NCBI RefSeq assembly: GCF_001571775.1
Contig: NZ_LRVM01000004.1
Span: 124,001 to 188,000 of the forward strand
Reading direction: 5' to 3'
DNA from: Anaerotignum neopropionicum
GTDB taxonomy: Bacteria > Bacillota > Clostridia > Lachnospirales > Anaerotignaceae
DNA: 64,000 bases
The notes beneath the pieces were generated by a model, which was not told the origin of the DNA, did not search any database, and saw nothing but the letters and a program-made list of their open reading frames with translations. A program made the translations under genes and the position numbers. Below are positions 54,818-63,747 of this stretch, in pieces (the stretch's first letter is position 1; each line of letters begins with the position of its first letter).

Positions 54818-55753
54818 ATGCAGATGATGGAAGAAATATGGAGGCTACTTCCCGTTGAGGTAAAAAAAAGGTTAAGGGAAGAAGAAATGCTAAACAATGA
54901 AAATATTCAGGAAATTCGACTGCGTGTTTTAAGGCCTTTGTTTGTAAAAACAAACAAAAATAAATATTTTTTAAAAGATGGGGATAAAGACTGGATTGTT
55001 ATGAACAAACACATCAAGGAAGCGGTAGAAAAATTAGGCGGCTACTCCCTGTATGCTTTTGAGGAGGAATTAAAACAAGGATACCTTACCGTTGCTGGCG
55101 GACATCGTGTTGGATTTTGCGGTAAAGCTGTACTTGAGGATGGTCGGGTAAAAACCCTACGACAAGTCAGCAGCTTAAACATAAGAATTGCAGGGGAAGT
55201 GAAAGGGTGCGGCGAGAGGTGGATTCCGTATTTGTTTGAGGATAACGTTCCTTGTCATACGCTGATTGTATCGCCCCCTGGCTGTGGAAAAACTACGCTG
55301 TTACGCGATATGATTCGCTGCCTAAGCTATGGTGTTAACTGCAAGGAAAGCTATAACGTTGGTGTGGTTGATGAGCGCGGAGAGATTGCGGCAATGAAAG
55401 ACGGGGTGCCGCAAATGGATATCGGCCCTTGCACGGATGTGCAGGAAAACTGCCCCAAGGCCGATGGAATGCTTTTTTTACTAAGAAGTATGACGCCTGA
55501 CATCATAGCCGTAGATGAGCTTGGAAAGGAGGCGGATTTTATCGGAGTTGAAGAATTGCTTCATGCAGGAGTAACACTGATTTCAACAGTTCACGGGAAC
55601 GACATGGACGGGCTTTTGAGAAATAAAAAAATAAAAAATATGCTTGAAAAAATAGAAAATGGACGAGTTGTGTTTCTTTCTAAAAAATGTGGTGTTGGAA
55701 CGGTGGAAGAAATTTGGGATACACATGGAAAAATACAATACGAAAGGGGATAG
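54818..55753 (+). CDS. spoIIIAA: stage III sporulation protein AA (ATPase)
   Basis: A 311-residue secretion-type ATPase of the SpoIIIA-SpoIIQ channel between mother cell and forespore. Walker A SPPGCGKTTLLRD lies near residues 151-163, and the motif VVDERGEIAA, then DIIAVDELG (Walker B), complete the site. Start at ATG 54818, six nt after GGTG. It is the first gene of an intact eight-gene operon expected to be under sigma-E in the mother cell. Confidence 0.95.
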   Translation: MQMMEEIWRLLPVEVKKRLREEEMLNNENIQEIRLRVLRPLFVKTNKNKYFLKDGDKDWIVMNKHIKEAVEKLGGYSLYAFEEELKQGYLTVAGGHRVGFCGKAVLEDGRVKTLRQVSSLNIRIAGEVKGCGERWIPYLFEDNVPCHTLIVSPPGCGKTTLLRDMIRCLSYGVNCKESYNVGVVDERGEIAAMKDGVPQMDIGPCTDVQENCPKADGMLFLLRSMTPDIIAVDELGKEADFIGVEELLHAGVTLISTVHGNDMDGLLRNKKIKNMLEKIENGRVVFLSKKCGVGTVEEIWDTHGKIQYERG

Positions 55754-55757
55754 AACT

Positions 55758-56279
55758 ATGTTTATTCAAGGGGTGGGCGCGCTTTTGATTGTATCTGCAA
55801 CTACTTTTGCGGGGTACGCCTTTTTTGCCAAGGATAAATACCGATTAAAGGAGTTGGGTGAAATTGAAAGAGGAATCCTATTGATGAAAAATCAAATTTC
55901 GTATTTAGGAACGCCTCTGGCACAGTTATTAGATGAAATTAGCTGGAAAATTGAGGGTGTAGCGGGGCTTGCCTTTCAGGAAATTGCAAGTCGAATGGAG
56001 GAAAGACAGGGAAATTCAGCGGATGAAATTTGGGAAAGCACATGGGTGGAGCTTGGAAAAAAATCTTATTTGACTGCTGTGGACTTGAACGAACTGATGG
56101 CCTTTGGTCGAACCCTTGGCTTTTTAGAAAAAGAGCAGCAAGAAGGCAGCATGGATATGTTACTGCATTATTTGCGGGAAGTTGAGGAAAGGATCAATAA
56201 GCGTTTGGATAAAAACGGTCGTTTATACTTTAGCATGGGGGTTCTTGGTGGCCTCTTAATGGTTATTACATTGCTGTAG
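55758..56279 (+). CDS. spoIIIAB: stage III sporulation protein AB
   Basis: A 173-residue protein with an N-terminal membrane helix (about 3-20), a helical cytoplasmic region with FGRTLGFLEKEQQ and a C-terminal helix, similar to GspF-type fragments. ATG 55758 follows GAAAGGGG 4 nt after spoIIIAA; the longer frame from 55659 overlaps AA and is not supported. Confidence 0.93.
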   Translation: MFIQGVGALLIVSATTFAGYAFFAKDKYRLKELGEIERGILLMKNQISYLGTPLAQLLDEISWKIEGVAGLAFQEIASRMEERQGNSADEIWESTWVELGKKSYLTAVDLNELMAFGRTLGFLEKEQQEGSMDMLLHYLREVEERINKRLDKNGRLYFSMGVLGGLLMVITLL

Positions 56280-56301
56280 AAATAAGGGGGAGGCAAAGGT
56301 T

Positions 56302-56496
56302 ATGGAAATTAATATTGTATTTCGTATTGCTGCAGTTGGCATTTTGGTAGCCGTAATAAATCAGGTTTTGATTCGTGCAGGCAGAGAAGAACAAGCGATG
56401 ATGACGACATTGGCGGGGCTTGTGGTTGTTTTGTTTTGGGTAATCCAGTATATTAGTACCCTTTTTCAAACGGTGCAGACACTATTTCAATTGTAA
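56302..56496 (+). CDS. spoIIIAC: stage III sporulation protein AC
   Basis: A 64-residue protein with two membrane helices, the size and pattern of SpoIIIAC, which helps form the base of the feeding-tube channel. AAGGGGGAGG precedes the ATG. Confidence 0.93.
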   Translation: MEINIVFRIAAVGILVAVINQVLIRAGREEQAMMTTLAGLVVVLFWVIQYISTLFQTVQTLFQL

Positions 56497-56509
56497 GGGG
56501 GGGGATGCC

Positions 56510-56893
56510 ATGGAAATGGGGCGGATTATTGCGCTGGGGCTGGTGGCTACCATATTTGCGGTGCTGTTAAAAAAGGAAACTCCGCAAATAAGCCTTATGG
56601 TTTCTGCAGCGGCGGGAATCTTGATTTTTTTTGCAATTTGCACGCCGCTTAGCGGATTAATCTCCCTTTTAAGGGATGCCGCAGAAAAAGCAGGAGTCGG
56701 CAGCGGTTATTTTGGAATTGTACTTAAAATTATTGGAATAGCATATTTGGCACAATTTGGCGCACAGCTATGTGCCGATGCAGGGGAAAATGCCATTGCG
56801 GCAAAGGTGGAATTGGCTGGGAAAATTTTAATTATGGCGGCCTCAGCACCTGTTTTAACGGCATTGTTGGAATTAGTTATGAATTTGGTATAG
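56510..56893 (+). CDS. spoIIIAD: stage III sporulation protein AD
   Basis: A 127-residue hydrophobic protein with four membrane helices and a family-typical segment GIAYLAQFGAQLCADAGENAIA. It partners with SpoIIIAC. AAGGGGGGG precedes the ATG, 13 nt after AC. Confidence 0.93.
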   Translation: MEMGRIIALGLVATIFAVLLKKETPQISLMVSAAAGILIFFAICTPLSGLISLLRDAAEKAGVGSGYFGIVLKIIGIAYLAQFGAQLCADAGENAIAAKVELAGKILIMAASAPVLTALLELVMNLV

Positions 56894-56906
56894 AGGGGGA
56901 GGGAGT

Positions 56907-58004
56907 ATGAAAAAAATTATCATTGTTTTGCTTTTGATTTTTGGCTTGATGCCCTCGCCCGCCTATGCAGAAGATTTATTAGAAAGCCAGTTGGATTCCT
57001 TAGGCTTGGAGAATGTGGATGCCCGACTGGAGGACGGGACAAGTTTTTCTTCTCTGGTGCGAGACATTATTTCGGGGGAATTTTCTTTTACCTTTAAGGA
57101 TTTACCCCATACCATTGGAAACATGGCCTTTGGCGAATTTAAAACACAAGGCCGCTTACTTACTCAGCTACTTTTGGTTGTCATTTTGAGTGCTGTTTTA
57201 AAGCAGCTTAGTGGCTCCTTTCATGGAAAGTCGGTGGGGGAAATGGGGTTTTATGTATGCTATATGGTGTTGATTGTGGTGATTATCACATCGTTTTATA
57301 GTATTGCATCCGTAGTTGTGGAGAGGATTGACCAAACTTGTAAAGTTTTTTTGGGAATGCTTCCTATTTTTTTAGTTCTTTCGGTTTCCGGGGGGAATTT
57401 TACCCAGACAGCGTTGATGGGACCTACCATTATGGGCGGATCTACGGTTTTATCCTTTGCAATAAAAGGGATTATTGTGCCGGCAATTCTTCTGGCTGTT
57501 GCCATGGAAATGGCAGATCATATTTCGGAAAAACCCATGCTTTCTCGCTTTGCTGAGCTGTTTCGCCAAGGAATTGCCTGGGCGTTAAAGGGAACAGCCA
57601 TTGTTTTTATGCTTTTGCTGTCCCTTCAAAAGGTGGGCGGTGGTGCAATCAACGGCTTGGCTGCAAAAACGGCGAAAATTGCAGTAGGCTCCATCCCTGT
57701 AGTTGGCGATGTTATGGGAGGGGCGGTGGAAACAGCGGCGGCAGTGGCAGGTACGTTAAAAAGCGGAACCCTGGCGGCGGCGGCAATTTTTCTACTTCTT
57801 TTGTGCATTCCGCTGTTAGTAAAGCTTGCGGTGATTTTGCTAGTGTTTAAGATTACGGCGGCAGCGGCGGAATTTATTTGCGAGGAACGCCTGGTTGATT
57901 GTATCAGTGCTGCGGGAGATTATACGGCTTTGCTATTAGGTGTTGTTTTTCTCACAGAAGGGATGTTTCTTTTTTCTGCCTTACTACTTTTAGGCGGTTT
58001 CTAG
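56907..58004 (+). CDS. spoIIIAE: stage III sporulation protein AE
   Basis: A 365-residue polytopic protein with an N-terminal signal sequence (ending SPAYA) and about eight membrane segments. Family-typical GGSTVLSFAIKG and VGSIPVVGDVMGGAVETA stretches are present. It forms part of the membrane base of the channel. AGGGGGAGG precedes the ATG. Confidence 0.94.
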   Translation: MKKIIIVLLLIFGLMPSPAYAEDLLESQLDSLGLENVDARLEDGTSFSSLVRDIISGEFSFTFKDLPHTIGNMAFGEFKTQGRLLTQLLLVVILSAVLKQLSGSFHGKSVGEMGFYVCYMVLIVVIITSFYSIASVVVERIDQTCKVFLGMLPIFLVLSVSGGNFTQTALMGPTIMGGSTVLSFAIKGIIVPAILLAVAMEMADHISEKPMLSRFAELFRQGIAWALKGTAIVFMLLLSLQKVGGGAINGLAAKTAKIAVGSIPVVGDVMGGAVETAAAVAGTLKSGTLAAAAIFLLLLCIPLLVKLAVILLVFKITAAAAEFICEERLVDCISAAGDYTALLLGVVFLTEGMFLFSALLLLGGF

Positions 58005-58018
58005 GAAGGAGAATTGGA

Positions 58019-58522
58019 ATGATGGCGGCTTTAAGCGCATATATAAAAACTATAACGGCTTTGACCATTTTCTCTGCTTTGGCTTGTATGTTGATGCCGG
58101 ATGGTTCCTTTCGAAAGTATGTTGAGTTAGTTCTTGGGGTGCTGGTATTGACTGCCGTTTTAAATCCGTTCCTGGGTATATTTGGCACGGATCAAGTGCA
58201 TATGGAGCTTGGTGTGCTTCAAAATCAGGTTCGGCTGGAGAAGAATTTTTTTTCGGCGGAGGAATACGAAGAGATGGAACAGCAAAGGGTAACAGCAGCG
58301 TATGGTCAGGTGCTGCAGGATAGAGTCAAGGAAGATTTGACCCAAAAGTATAGTGATATAGAATGGGTTGACGTAACTTTTTGTGAAGACAGCACAGATG
58401 AGAACTATGGCATGATAGAGGGCATTGCAATTGGCTGTGCCAACGAGGATGCAAAAAAGATACAGACCTACGCTGCCAAAAGGTATGGACTGGCGGAGGA
58501 AGCGATTTCGGTGGAAAAATGA
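58019..58522 (+). CDS. spoIIIAF: stage III sporulation protein AF
   Basis: A 167-residue protein with two N-terminal membrane helices (about 10-30, 38-55) and a soluble ring-building-motif-like C-terminal domain. ATG 58019 has AGGAAGGA upstream; the frame from 57899 overlaps AE and is not supported. Confidence 0.92.
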   Translation: MMAALSAYIKTITALTIFSALACMLMPDGSFRKYVELVLGVLVLTAVLNPFLGIFGTDQVHMELGVLQNQVRLEKNFFSAEEYEEMEQQRVTAAYGQVLQDRVKEDLTQKYSDIEWVDVTFCEDSTDENYGMIEGIAIGCANEDAKKIQTYAAKRYGLAEEAISVEK

Positions 58523-58542
58523 CGAAAGAAGGGTGACATAAG

Positions 58543-59100
58543 ATGCAAAAAGACTTTTGGCGGGATTTATTTCGTCCGGAAAATAAAAAGACAGGCAATA
58601 ACATACTGTTGGTATTATTGATTGGTGTGTTACTTGTAGTTTTAGGGAAAACTTTTTTTCCTACTGAGGAAAAAATAGTGAAGGCGAGCCATGAAGAACA
58701 AATAACGGAAGTACATAATTCAAGTGAGCAAAACATGGAGCGGCGTTTGGCAGAAATCCTTTCTAAAATTCAGGGGGCAGGGCAAGTTGACGTAATGCTG
58801 ACGTTCCGTGCGGGCACAGAGAGTGTGGTGGCCCACGAAGAAAAGACGGAAGAAACCCGTTCTCAGGAGAATGGAAAAAACAGTGAAAATTTGCGCAAGG
58901 AATCATCTGTGGTTATGACGGAGGATGGAAACGGAAGTACATCCCCTTTGGTATTGATGGAGAATTTTCCGCAGGTAGAAGGGGTGGTGATTGTGGCAGA
59001 AGGCGGCAATAATGCCGTGGTATGCCAGGCTTTAAGCAGTGCGGCGCAGGCACTGCTGGATGTGCCGGCTCATAAAATTGCGATACTAAAAATGAAATAA
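58543..59100 (+). CDS. spoIIIAG: stage III sporulation protein AG
   Basis: A 185-residue protein with one membrane helix (about 20-40) and an intermembrane domain with LAEILSKIQGAGQVDVMLTF and GVVIVAEGGNNAVV, the ring-building motif of SpoIIIAG. It forms the ring around the channel lumen. GAAGGGTG precedes the ATG. Confidence 0.93.
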   Translation: MQKDFWRDLFRPENKKTGNNILLVLLIGVLLVVLGKTFFPTEEKIVKASHEEQITEVHNSSEQNMERRLAEILSKIQGAGQVDVMLTFRAGTESVVAHEEKTEETRSQENGKNSENLRKESSVVMTEDGNGSTSPLVLMENFPQVEGVVIVAEGGNNAVVCQALSSAAQALLDVPAHKIAILKMK

Positions 59101-59112
59101 GGGGGAATAAGG

Positions 59113-59751
59113 ATGTTTGTTATTAAAAGAAATCAAGTAGTGGTTACAGCGCTGGCGGTTATGATTGCTGCGGCAGGGTATTTAAATTTTCAAGACAGCA
59201 AAAAAGCTGAGGAAACAAAAACGGCGTTGCAGCTTACGGAGGAAGGGGATGCAGCAGCCGTAATTACGGACTATGACACTTTGCCGGACGATTTGTCTGC
59301 AGCGGAAATTGGCCTTGATCCTATCACCGCAGAAATTTCTTCCACAACAGGAGATGGTGCTGCGGTATTTGTAAGCGCGGATGCAATGCAGAGCGGTTCT
59401 CAGTTTTTTGCTGAGGCAAAGCTGGATAGAGAACAGGCAAGAGCAAAGCAAAAGGACATTTTGTCGGAAATGATGAACAACGAAAATGTTAGCCAAAGCC
59501 AAAAAGACAAATGTAGCGATAGTATGCTGAAGCTGCAAGAAAGAATTGAAAAAGAAACGGCTGCGGAAGCAATGATTGAGGCAAAGGGCTTTGAAGAGGC
59601 ATATGTTAGAATTGATGATGAAACCGTTGATGTTGTGGTGGATAAGGAGACATTGACGGATGCAGAGATTGCGCAAATTGAGGATATCGTAAAGCGGAAA
59701 ACAGGATTTAAGGCTGACCAAATTAGAATCAATCCGTTAAAAAAGAAATAA
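59113..59751 (+). CDS. spoIIIAH: stage III sporulation protein AH
   Basis: A 212-residue protein with an N-terminal membrane helix (about 9-25), an acidic linker and a C-terminal YscJ/FliF-like ring domain (about 110-212, with EAMIEAKGFEEAYVRIDDETVDVVV). It pairs with forespore SpoIIQ across the intermembrane space. GGGGGAA precedes the ATG 12 nt after AG. It is the last gene of the operon. Confidence 0.94.
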   Translation: MFVIKRNQVVVTALAVMIAAAGYLNFQDSKKAEETKTALQLTEEGDAAAVITDYDTLPDDLSAAEIGLDPITAEISSTTGDGAAVFVSADAMQSGSQFFAEAKLDREQARAKQKDILSEMMNNENVSQSQKDKCSDSMLKLQERIEKETAAEAMIEAKGFEEAYVRIDDETVDVVVDKETLTDAEIAQIEDIVKRKTGFKADQIRINPLKKK

Positions 59752-60251
59752 ATATTTACGTAATTTATTCGAAATTAATTAAGGATGGATTTTTTTCAGA
59801 CATAGCAATTTTTGCATTATAGGTGTTGTTTCCTAATTTTTTCATGTTGAAATATACAAATTAAACAGCCACAGTATTTTTATGGGGAAATTGCAAATAA
59901 TAATGTTGCCGTTAAGCGGTCAAAATAGGAGCGTTGATGTAGGGGAAAACGGTTTTGTGTTTGCATAATGCAGGTATCCTGTAAGAAATTTTTGGGGACT
60001 TGACAAAAAAAGCGGCCGTGAAGCCGCATCTTACGTCGGTGTTATCTTATTGTGACCGCTTAATTTTGTTTAACGGATTTTCATAAGTCTCCGGTTCTTA
60101 AGACGGTGGGTATTTGTCAAATGCATTTTCTGGGAGAGTAAACTTCCATTGAATACAAAGATGTTGAAAAAGGCGTTCATTATGAATAAATTATAGATTT
60201 TTTTTGAAATTTTTTTTAAAATAAAAGTATGATTAAGGGATGCATATTTAT
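59752..60251. other. gene-free spacer after spoIIIAH
   Basis: No gene is seen. It contains a 152-bp stretch bounded by 11-bp inverted repeats (59912-60063) and a leftward terminator-like hairpin inside it. A hairpin GGGATGCA (60237-60244) / TGCATCCC (60253-60260), followed after four nt by a T-run, overlaps the next promoter's -35. Confidence 0.4.
59912..60063. repeat. 152-bp segment with 11-bp terminal inverted repeats (MITE-like)
   Basis: TTAAGCGGTCA (59912-59922) is repeated inverted as TGACCGCTTAA (60053-60063). Inside, GCGGC/GCCGC (60012-60027) with an A-run at 60005-60011 forms a terminator on the minus strand. No coding frame and no clear target duplication were seen. It could be a miniature element or an RNA with a long closing stem. 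Confidence 0.4.
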
Positions 60252-60280
60252 TTGCATCCCATTGTTTTTTCTGATATAAT
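60252..60280 (+). promoter_or_regulatory. promoter of the Gls24-nusB operon
   Basis: TTGCAT (60252-60257) and TATAAT (60275-60280) are separated by 17 nt. An 8-bp dyad (60237-60260) overlaps the -35 element. Confidence 0.6.
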
Positions 60281-60358
60281 GGAAGCCGACAATGCTTATT
60301 GCGTATGAGTTTTCTATAAATGCATAGAATCATGAATAAAAGACAGGAGGAATTGAAA

Positions 60359-60724
60359 ATGTCTGAAAATAAAATAGCAGGCGGTCAAATTGAGATTGCC
60401 GATGAAGTCATTGGTGTTATTGCGGTTACCTCTGCCCTTGAGGTTGAGGGTGTTTCTGGAAATGTGTCCAAGGCATTGACAGAGTTTTTTGGTAAAAAAG
60501 GTCAAACGAGATGTGTGAAGGTTGCCAAAGATGAGAACGAAGTTGTTCTTGATATGGATATTATTGTAAACTTTGGCACAAAAGTGCAAACGGTAGCCGA
60601 AGAGGTTCAAAAGAAGGTTAAAAGCGCCGTTGAAACTATGACAGGGCTGCAAGTTCCCGTTGTAAATGTTTGCGTATCAGGAATTGTGAAGGAAAAAGCC
60701 GTTAAGGTGCAAGAAGAAGAATAA
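60359..60724 (+). CDS. Asp23/Gls24 family envelope stress protein (YqhY-like)
   Basis: A 121-residue protein matching the Asp23/Gls24 family: GGQIEIADEVIGVIAVTSALEVEGV at the start and NFGTKVQTVAEEVQKKVKSAVETMTGL in the second half. In Bacillus the YqhY homologue lies between accC and nusB and affects lipid synthesis; here it also precedes nusB. ATG 60359 follows AGGAGG. A hairpin terminator separates it from nusB. Confidence 0.9.
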   Translation: MSENKIAGGQIEIADEVIGVIAVTSALEVEGVSGNVSKALTEFFGKKGQTRCVKVAKDENEVVLDMDIIVNFGTKVQTVAEEVQKKVKSAVETMTGLQVPVVNVCVSGIVKEKAVKVQEEE

Positions 60725-60740
60725 ACAGTGAGTTGTTGGG

Positions 60741-60770
60741 ATACCACTCCAAATTTCGGGGTGGTATTTG
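60741..60770 (+). terminator. terminator or attenuator before nusB
   Basis: A 10-bp stem (ATACCACTCC 60741-60750 with GGGGTGGTAT) and a 7-nt loop are followed by a loose T-rich tract. It may only partly stop transcription into nusB. Confidence 0.6.
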
Positions 60771-60800
60771 TCCTTTTAATTTTTGTGGAGGATTTAAATT

Positions 60801-61205
60801 ATGAGCCGAAGAAGTGCCAGAAAGAATGCGTTTTTCCTGCTGTTTCAGATGGATTTTAACAAGGCGGAGGAATACGAGCAGGTAAAAGAAATTTTCTTTG
60901 CGGAAAAGGAAGAACCTGTAGAAGAAGAAGACAAAGATTTTATTTTAAGTGAAGTTGAAGGTGCGAGAGGTCATTTAGAGGAAATTGATCACATCATCGG
61001 CGAGTGTGCTAAGGGTTGGAATACGGACAGAATGTCCAAGGTGGATTTGGCAATTCTCCGCTTGGCAGTCTATGAGCTGCGCTTTTGTGAGGATACGCCT
61101 GTGGGTGTTGCCATAAACGAGGCGGTAGAGCTGGCCAAAAAATTCAGCTCGGATGAAGCCCCCGGTTTTATCAATGGTATTTTGGGGAAAGTAGCGGCAA
61201 AATAA
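60801..61205 (+). CDS. nusB: transcription antitermination factor NusB
   Basis: A 134-residue all-helical RNA-binding protein. RRSARKNAFFLLFQMDF start, DRMSKVDLAILRLAVYEL and PVGVAINEAVELAKKFSSDEAPGFINGILGK end are typical. It joins NusE/S10 on boxA RNA for rRNA antitermination. GGAGG precedes the ATG. Confidence 0.95.
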   Translation: MSRRSARKNAFFLLFQMDFNKAEEYEQVKEIFFAEKEEPVEEEDKDFILSEVEGARGHLEEIDHIIGECAKGWNTDRMSKVDLAILRLAVYELRFCEDTPVGVAINEAVELAKKFSSDEAPGFINGILGKVAAK

Positions 61206-61258
61206 TTACTGTCTGTATGTTTTCCATTTATTATTTGAAGCGTAGAAAATAGATCAAT

Positions 61259-61296
61259 ATAAACAATGTTTTATGTTAACATAAAACATTGTTTAT
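61259..61296. repeat. 38-bp perfect palindrome between nusB and xseA
   Basis: A perfect palindrome with no unpaired centre is present; the half-site starts ATAAACAATG and the axis lies between 61277 and 61278 (core TGTTAACA). No T-run follows on either strand, so it is not a standard terminator. A binding site for a dimeric regulator or replication/segregation protein is possible. Confidence 0.7.
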
Positions 61297-61377
61297 GAGT
61301 TAGAGTTAAAAAACTTGGAAATATTACGGCCTTTTATGGCAAGCAAAGAACCGATTTTGTTTTAAGGGAGCGAGCTT

Positions 61378-62613
61378 ATGATTGAGCCAAAGGTTTTTTC
61401 GGTGGGACAAATAAACAGGTATATTAAAAACCTAATGGAAAACGATTTTATTTTGAGCAGTCTTTTGGTGAAGGGTGAAATCTCAAATTTTAAGGCACAT
61501 TCCGGGGGACATTTCTATTTTAGCCTAAAGGATGCTGTGGGTGCAATTTCTTGTGTGATGTTTAAACAAGATGCTCTTTGCCTACCTTTTTTGCCTGAAA
61601 ACGGAATGAGTGTCATCATTTTTGGACATGTTTCATTATATGAAAAAACCGGGCAATATCAGCTTTATGCTGAAATGATGGAGCCTGTGGGGATTGGTTC
61701 TTTGCAAATAGCTTTTGAACAGCTGAAAAGAAAGCTGGAAGAGGAAGGTTTGTTTGATCAAGACTTTAAAAGAGACATTCCTACCCACATAGAAACCATT
61801 GCAGTGATTACATCCCCTACGGGGGCTGCAGTTAGAGATATTATTCAAATTGCAAAGCGCAGAGATCCAAGGGTTGAAATAGCTGTTTTTCCGGCATTGG
61901 TGCAAGGAGAACGGGCTGCCGACGATATTGTTCGGGCAATAAAGCTTGCCAATGAATGGGGAAAGGCGGATGTGATTATTATAGGGCGTGGCGGTGGCTC
62001 TATGGAGGATTTATGGCCTTTTAATGAAGAAAAGGTTGCAAGAGCGATTTTCGCTTCGGAAATCCCTATAATTTCCGCCGTTGGACATGAAACCGATTTT
62101 ACCATTGCAGACTTTGTTTCTGACTTACGCGCCCCTACACCTTCCGCTGCTGCTGAATTGGCAACCCAGCCTTTGCAACAAAGGTTAGAGGGGGTGGCGC
62201 AGCTTGAAGGCCGTTTGCAAAGAAATATACTGGCAATTCTAGAGGATGCCAAACGCAGACTGCTATATTTAAAAGAGCGGCCTGTATTAAAACGTCCTTT
62301 GGAACAGATCCGTAACACACAGCTTCTTTTGGAAGGTTATGAGTTGGATATAGAAAAGGCTTTTAACCGAACAATATTGCGTTATGGACAAAGAGTTGGA
62401 GTCCTTGATGGGAGGCTGTATGCTTCTTCTCCGTTAGCAGTGATGAAGCGGGGCTACGTTATGGCATTAAATGAAAATAAAAAAACCATTGTTTCGGTAA
62501 AACAGGTTGAAATTGATGAGGTCTTACAATTAAGACTGCAGGATGGCCACATAAGGGCAAAGGTATTGGAAAAGGCGGTGATGGCTGATGGCGAAAAAGA
62601 AGCTGAACTTTGA
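61378..62613 (+). CDS. xseA: exodeoxyribonuclease VII large subunit
   Basis: A 411-residue protein with an N-terminal OB fold (about 1-100, with LVKGEISNFKAHSGGHFYFSLKD) and the catalytic XseA domain with VITSPTGAAVRDI, GRGGGSMEDLWPFNEE and VGHETDFTIADFVSDLRAPTPSAAAE. It degrades single-stranded DNA with XseB. GGGAGCGAG precedes the ATG, and the end overlaps xseB. Confidence 0.96.
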   Translation: MIEPKVFSVGQINRYIKNLMENDFILSSLLVKGEISNFKAHSGGHFYFSLKDAVGAISCVMFKQDALCLPFLPENGMSVIIFGHVSLYEKTGQYQLYAEMMEPVGIGSLQIAFEQLKRKLEEEGLFDQDFKRDIPTHIETIAVITSPTGAAVRDIIQIAKRRDPRVEIAVFPALVQGERAADDIVRAIKLANEWGKADVIIIGRGGGSMEDLWPFNEEKVARAIFASEIPIISAVGHETDFTIADFVSDLRAPTPSAAAELATQPLQQRLEGVAQLEGRLQRNILAILEDAKRRLLYLKERPVLKRPLEQIRNTQLLLEGYELDIEKAFNRTILRYGQRVGVLDGRLYASSPLAVMKRGYVMALNENKKTIVSVKQVEIDEVLQLRLQDGHIRAKVLEKAVMADGEKEAEL

Positions 62614-62827
62614 AGAATCCATTGAGCGGCTGGAGCAAATTGTGGAGCGATTGGAAACGGAAGAAATTTCTTTGGATGAAGCTGTGGCTTATTACAAAGA
62701 GGGATTAACGCTTTCTGCATTTTGCAAAGAAAAACTGACGGTTGCAGAGGGTGAAATTTTACTTTTGCGTAAGGAGGCGGGCCTTTGGCAGGAGGAACCT
62801 TTTCAAACAGAGGAGCAGGAGCTATGA
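62588..62827 (+). CDS. xseB: exodeoxyribonuclease VII small subunit
   Basis: A 79-residue helical protein with the family pattern NFEESIERLEQIVERLE and LDEAVAYYKEGLTL. It overlaps xseA by 26 nt and ispA by 4 nt, so translation is coupled. Confidence 0.95.
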   Translation: MAKKKLNFEESIERLEQIVERLETEEISLDEAVAYYKEGLTLSAFCKEKLTVAEGEILLLRKEAGLWQEEPFQTEEQEL

Positions 62828-63711
62828 TGGATTTTAAAGAACAAATGTGTCGATGGATTGAATTTATAGAAGGAAGTCTGGAAAATTATATTCCAAAACA
62901 GGAGGCTTTCCCCCCGGTTATATTTGAAGCAATGCGGTACAGTCTTTTTGCCGGAGGGAAACGATTACGCCCCATGATGGTTTTGGCGGCCTGTGAAGCC
63001 GTAGGCGGTGATAAAGAGGAAGCTGTGCCCTTTGCTTGTGCCATGGAAATGATTCACACCTATTCCCTCATTCATGATGATTTGCCCGCTATGGATAACG
63101 ACGATTATCGTAGGGGGAGGCTCACAAGCCATAAGGTTTTCGGCGAAGATATGGCAATTCTTGCAGGGGATGGCTTGCTACACAATGCCATGGAGGTAAT
63201 GGCGGAGGCTTGTAACTTGAATCCCTGCCATAAAACAACAGGTGCTATGCAGGCAATTGCCCAGGGTGCTGGAATTCATGGAATGCTAGTGGGGCAGGTG
63301 GTGGATGTTTTTTATGAAGGAAAGCCGTTGGATAGAAAAACACTTGAATTTATTCATATCAATAAAACGGCGGCGATGATTCGTGCTGCCTTAAAAGCCG
63401 GTGCTATTTTGGGCGGGGCAACAGAGCTTGTGGCTGAAAAATTTGCCCTTGCCGGAGAAAAAATCGGCGTGGCATTTCAGATTTTAGATGATATTTTAGA
63501 TGTAACAAGCACGATGGAGGAACTGGGTAAGCCCATTCATAGTGATGAGAAAAATGAAAAAACAACTTATGTAAATCTATATGGTATTGAAAAATCCAGA
63601 GAAATTGCATTCAGACTTTCCGACGAAGCAGTTTCCATTTGGGATGAGTTGGGGGACAGCTGCAATTTTTTGAAGGGTTTAACGAAATACTTGACAAAAA
63701 GAACCAATTAA
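62824..63711 (+). CDS. ispA: polyprenyl (farnesyl/geranyl) diphosphate synthase
   Basis: A 295-residue prenyltransferase. The first Asp-rich motif DDLPAMDNDD and the second DDILD are intact, with GGKRLRP and the Lys-Thr motif HINKTAAM. It condenses IPP and DMAPP into short-chain prenyl diphosphates. The ATG (62824) overlaps the xseB stop as ATGA and has GGAGCAGGAG upstream; the frame from 62785 is not supported. xseAB-ispA is a common Bacillota order. Confidence 0.95.
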   Translation: MMDFKEQMCRWIEFIEGSLENYIPKQEAFPPVIFEAMRYSLFAGGKRLRPMMVLAACEAVGGDKEEAVPFACAMEMIHTYSLIHDDLPAMDNDDYRRGRLTSHKVFGEDMAILAGDGLLHNAMEVMAEACNLNPCHKTTGAMQAIAQGAGIHGMLVGQVVDVFYEGKPLDRKTLEFIHINKTAAMIRAALKAGAILGGATELVAEKFALAGEKIGVAFQILDDILDVTSTMEELGKPIHSDEKNEKTTYVNLYGIEKSREIAFRLSDEAVSIWDELGDSCNFLKGLTKYLTKRTN

Positions 63712-63747
63712 TTTTATTGGGGATAACATGAGAAAGCGAGTGGGAGT

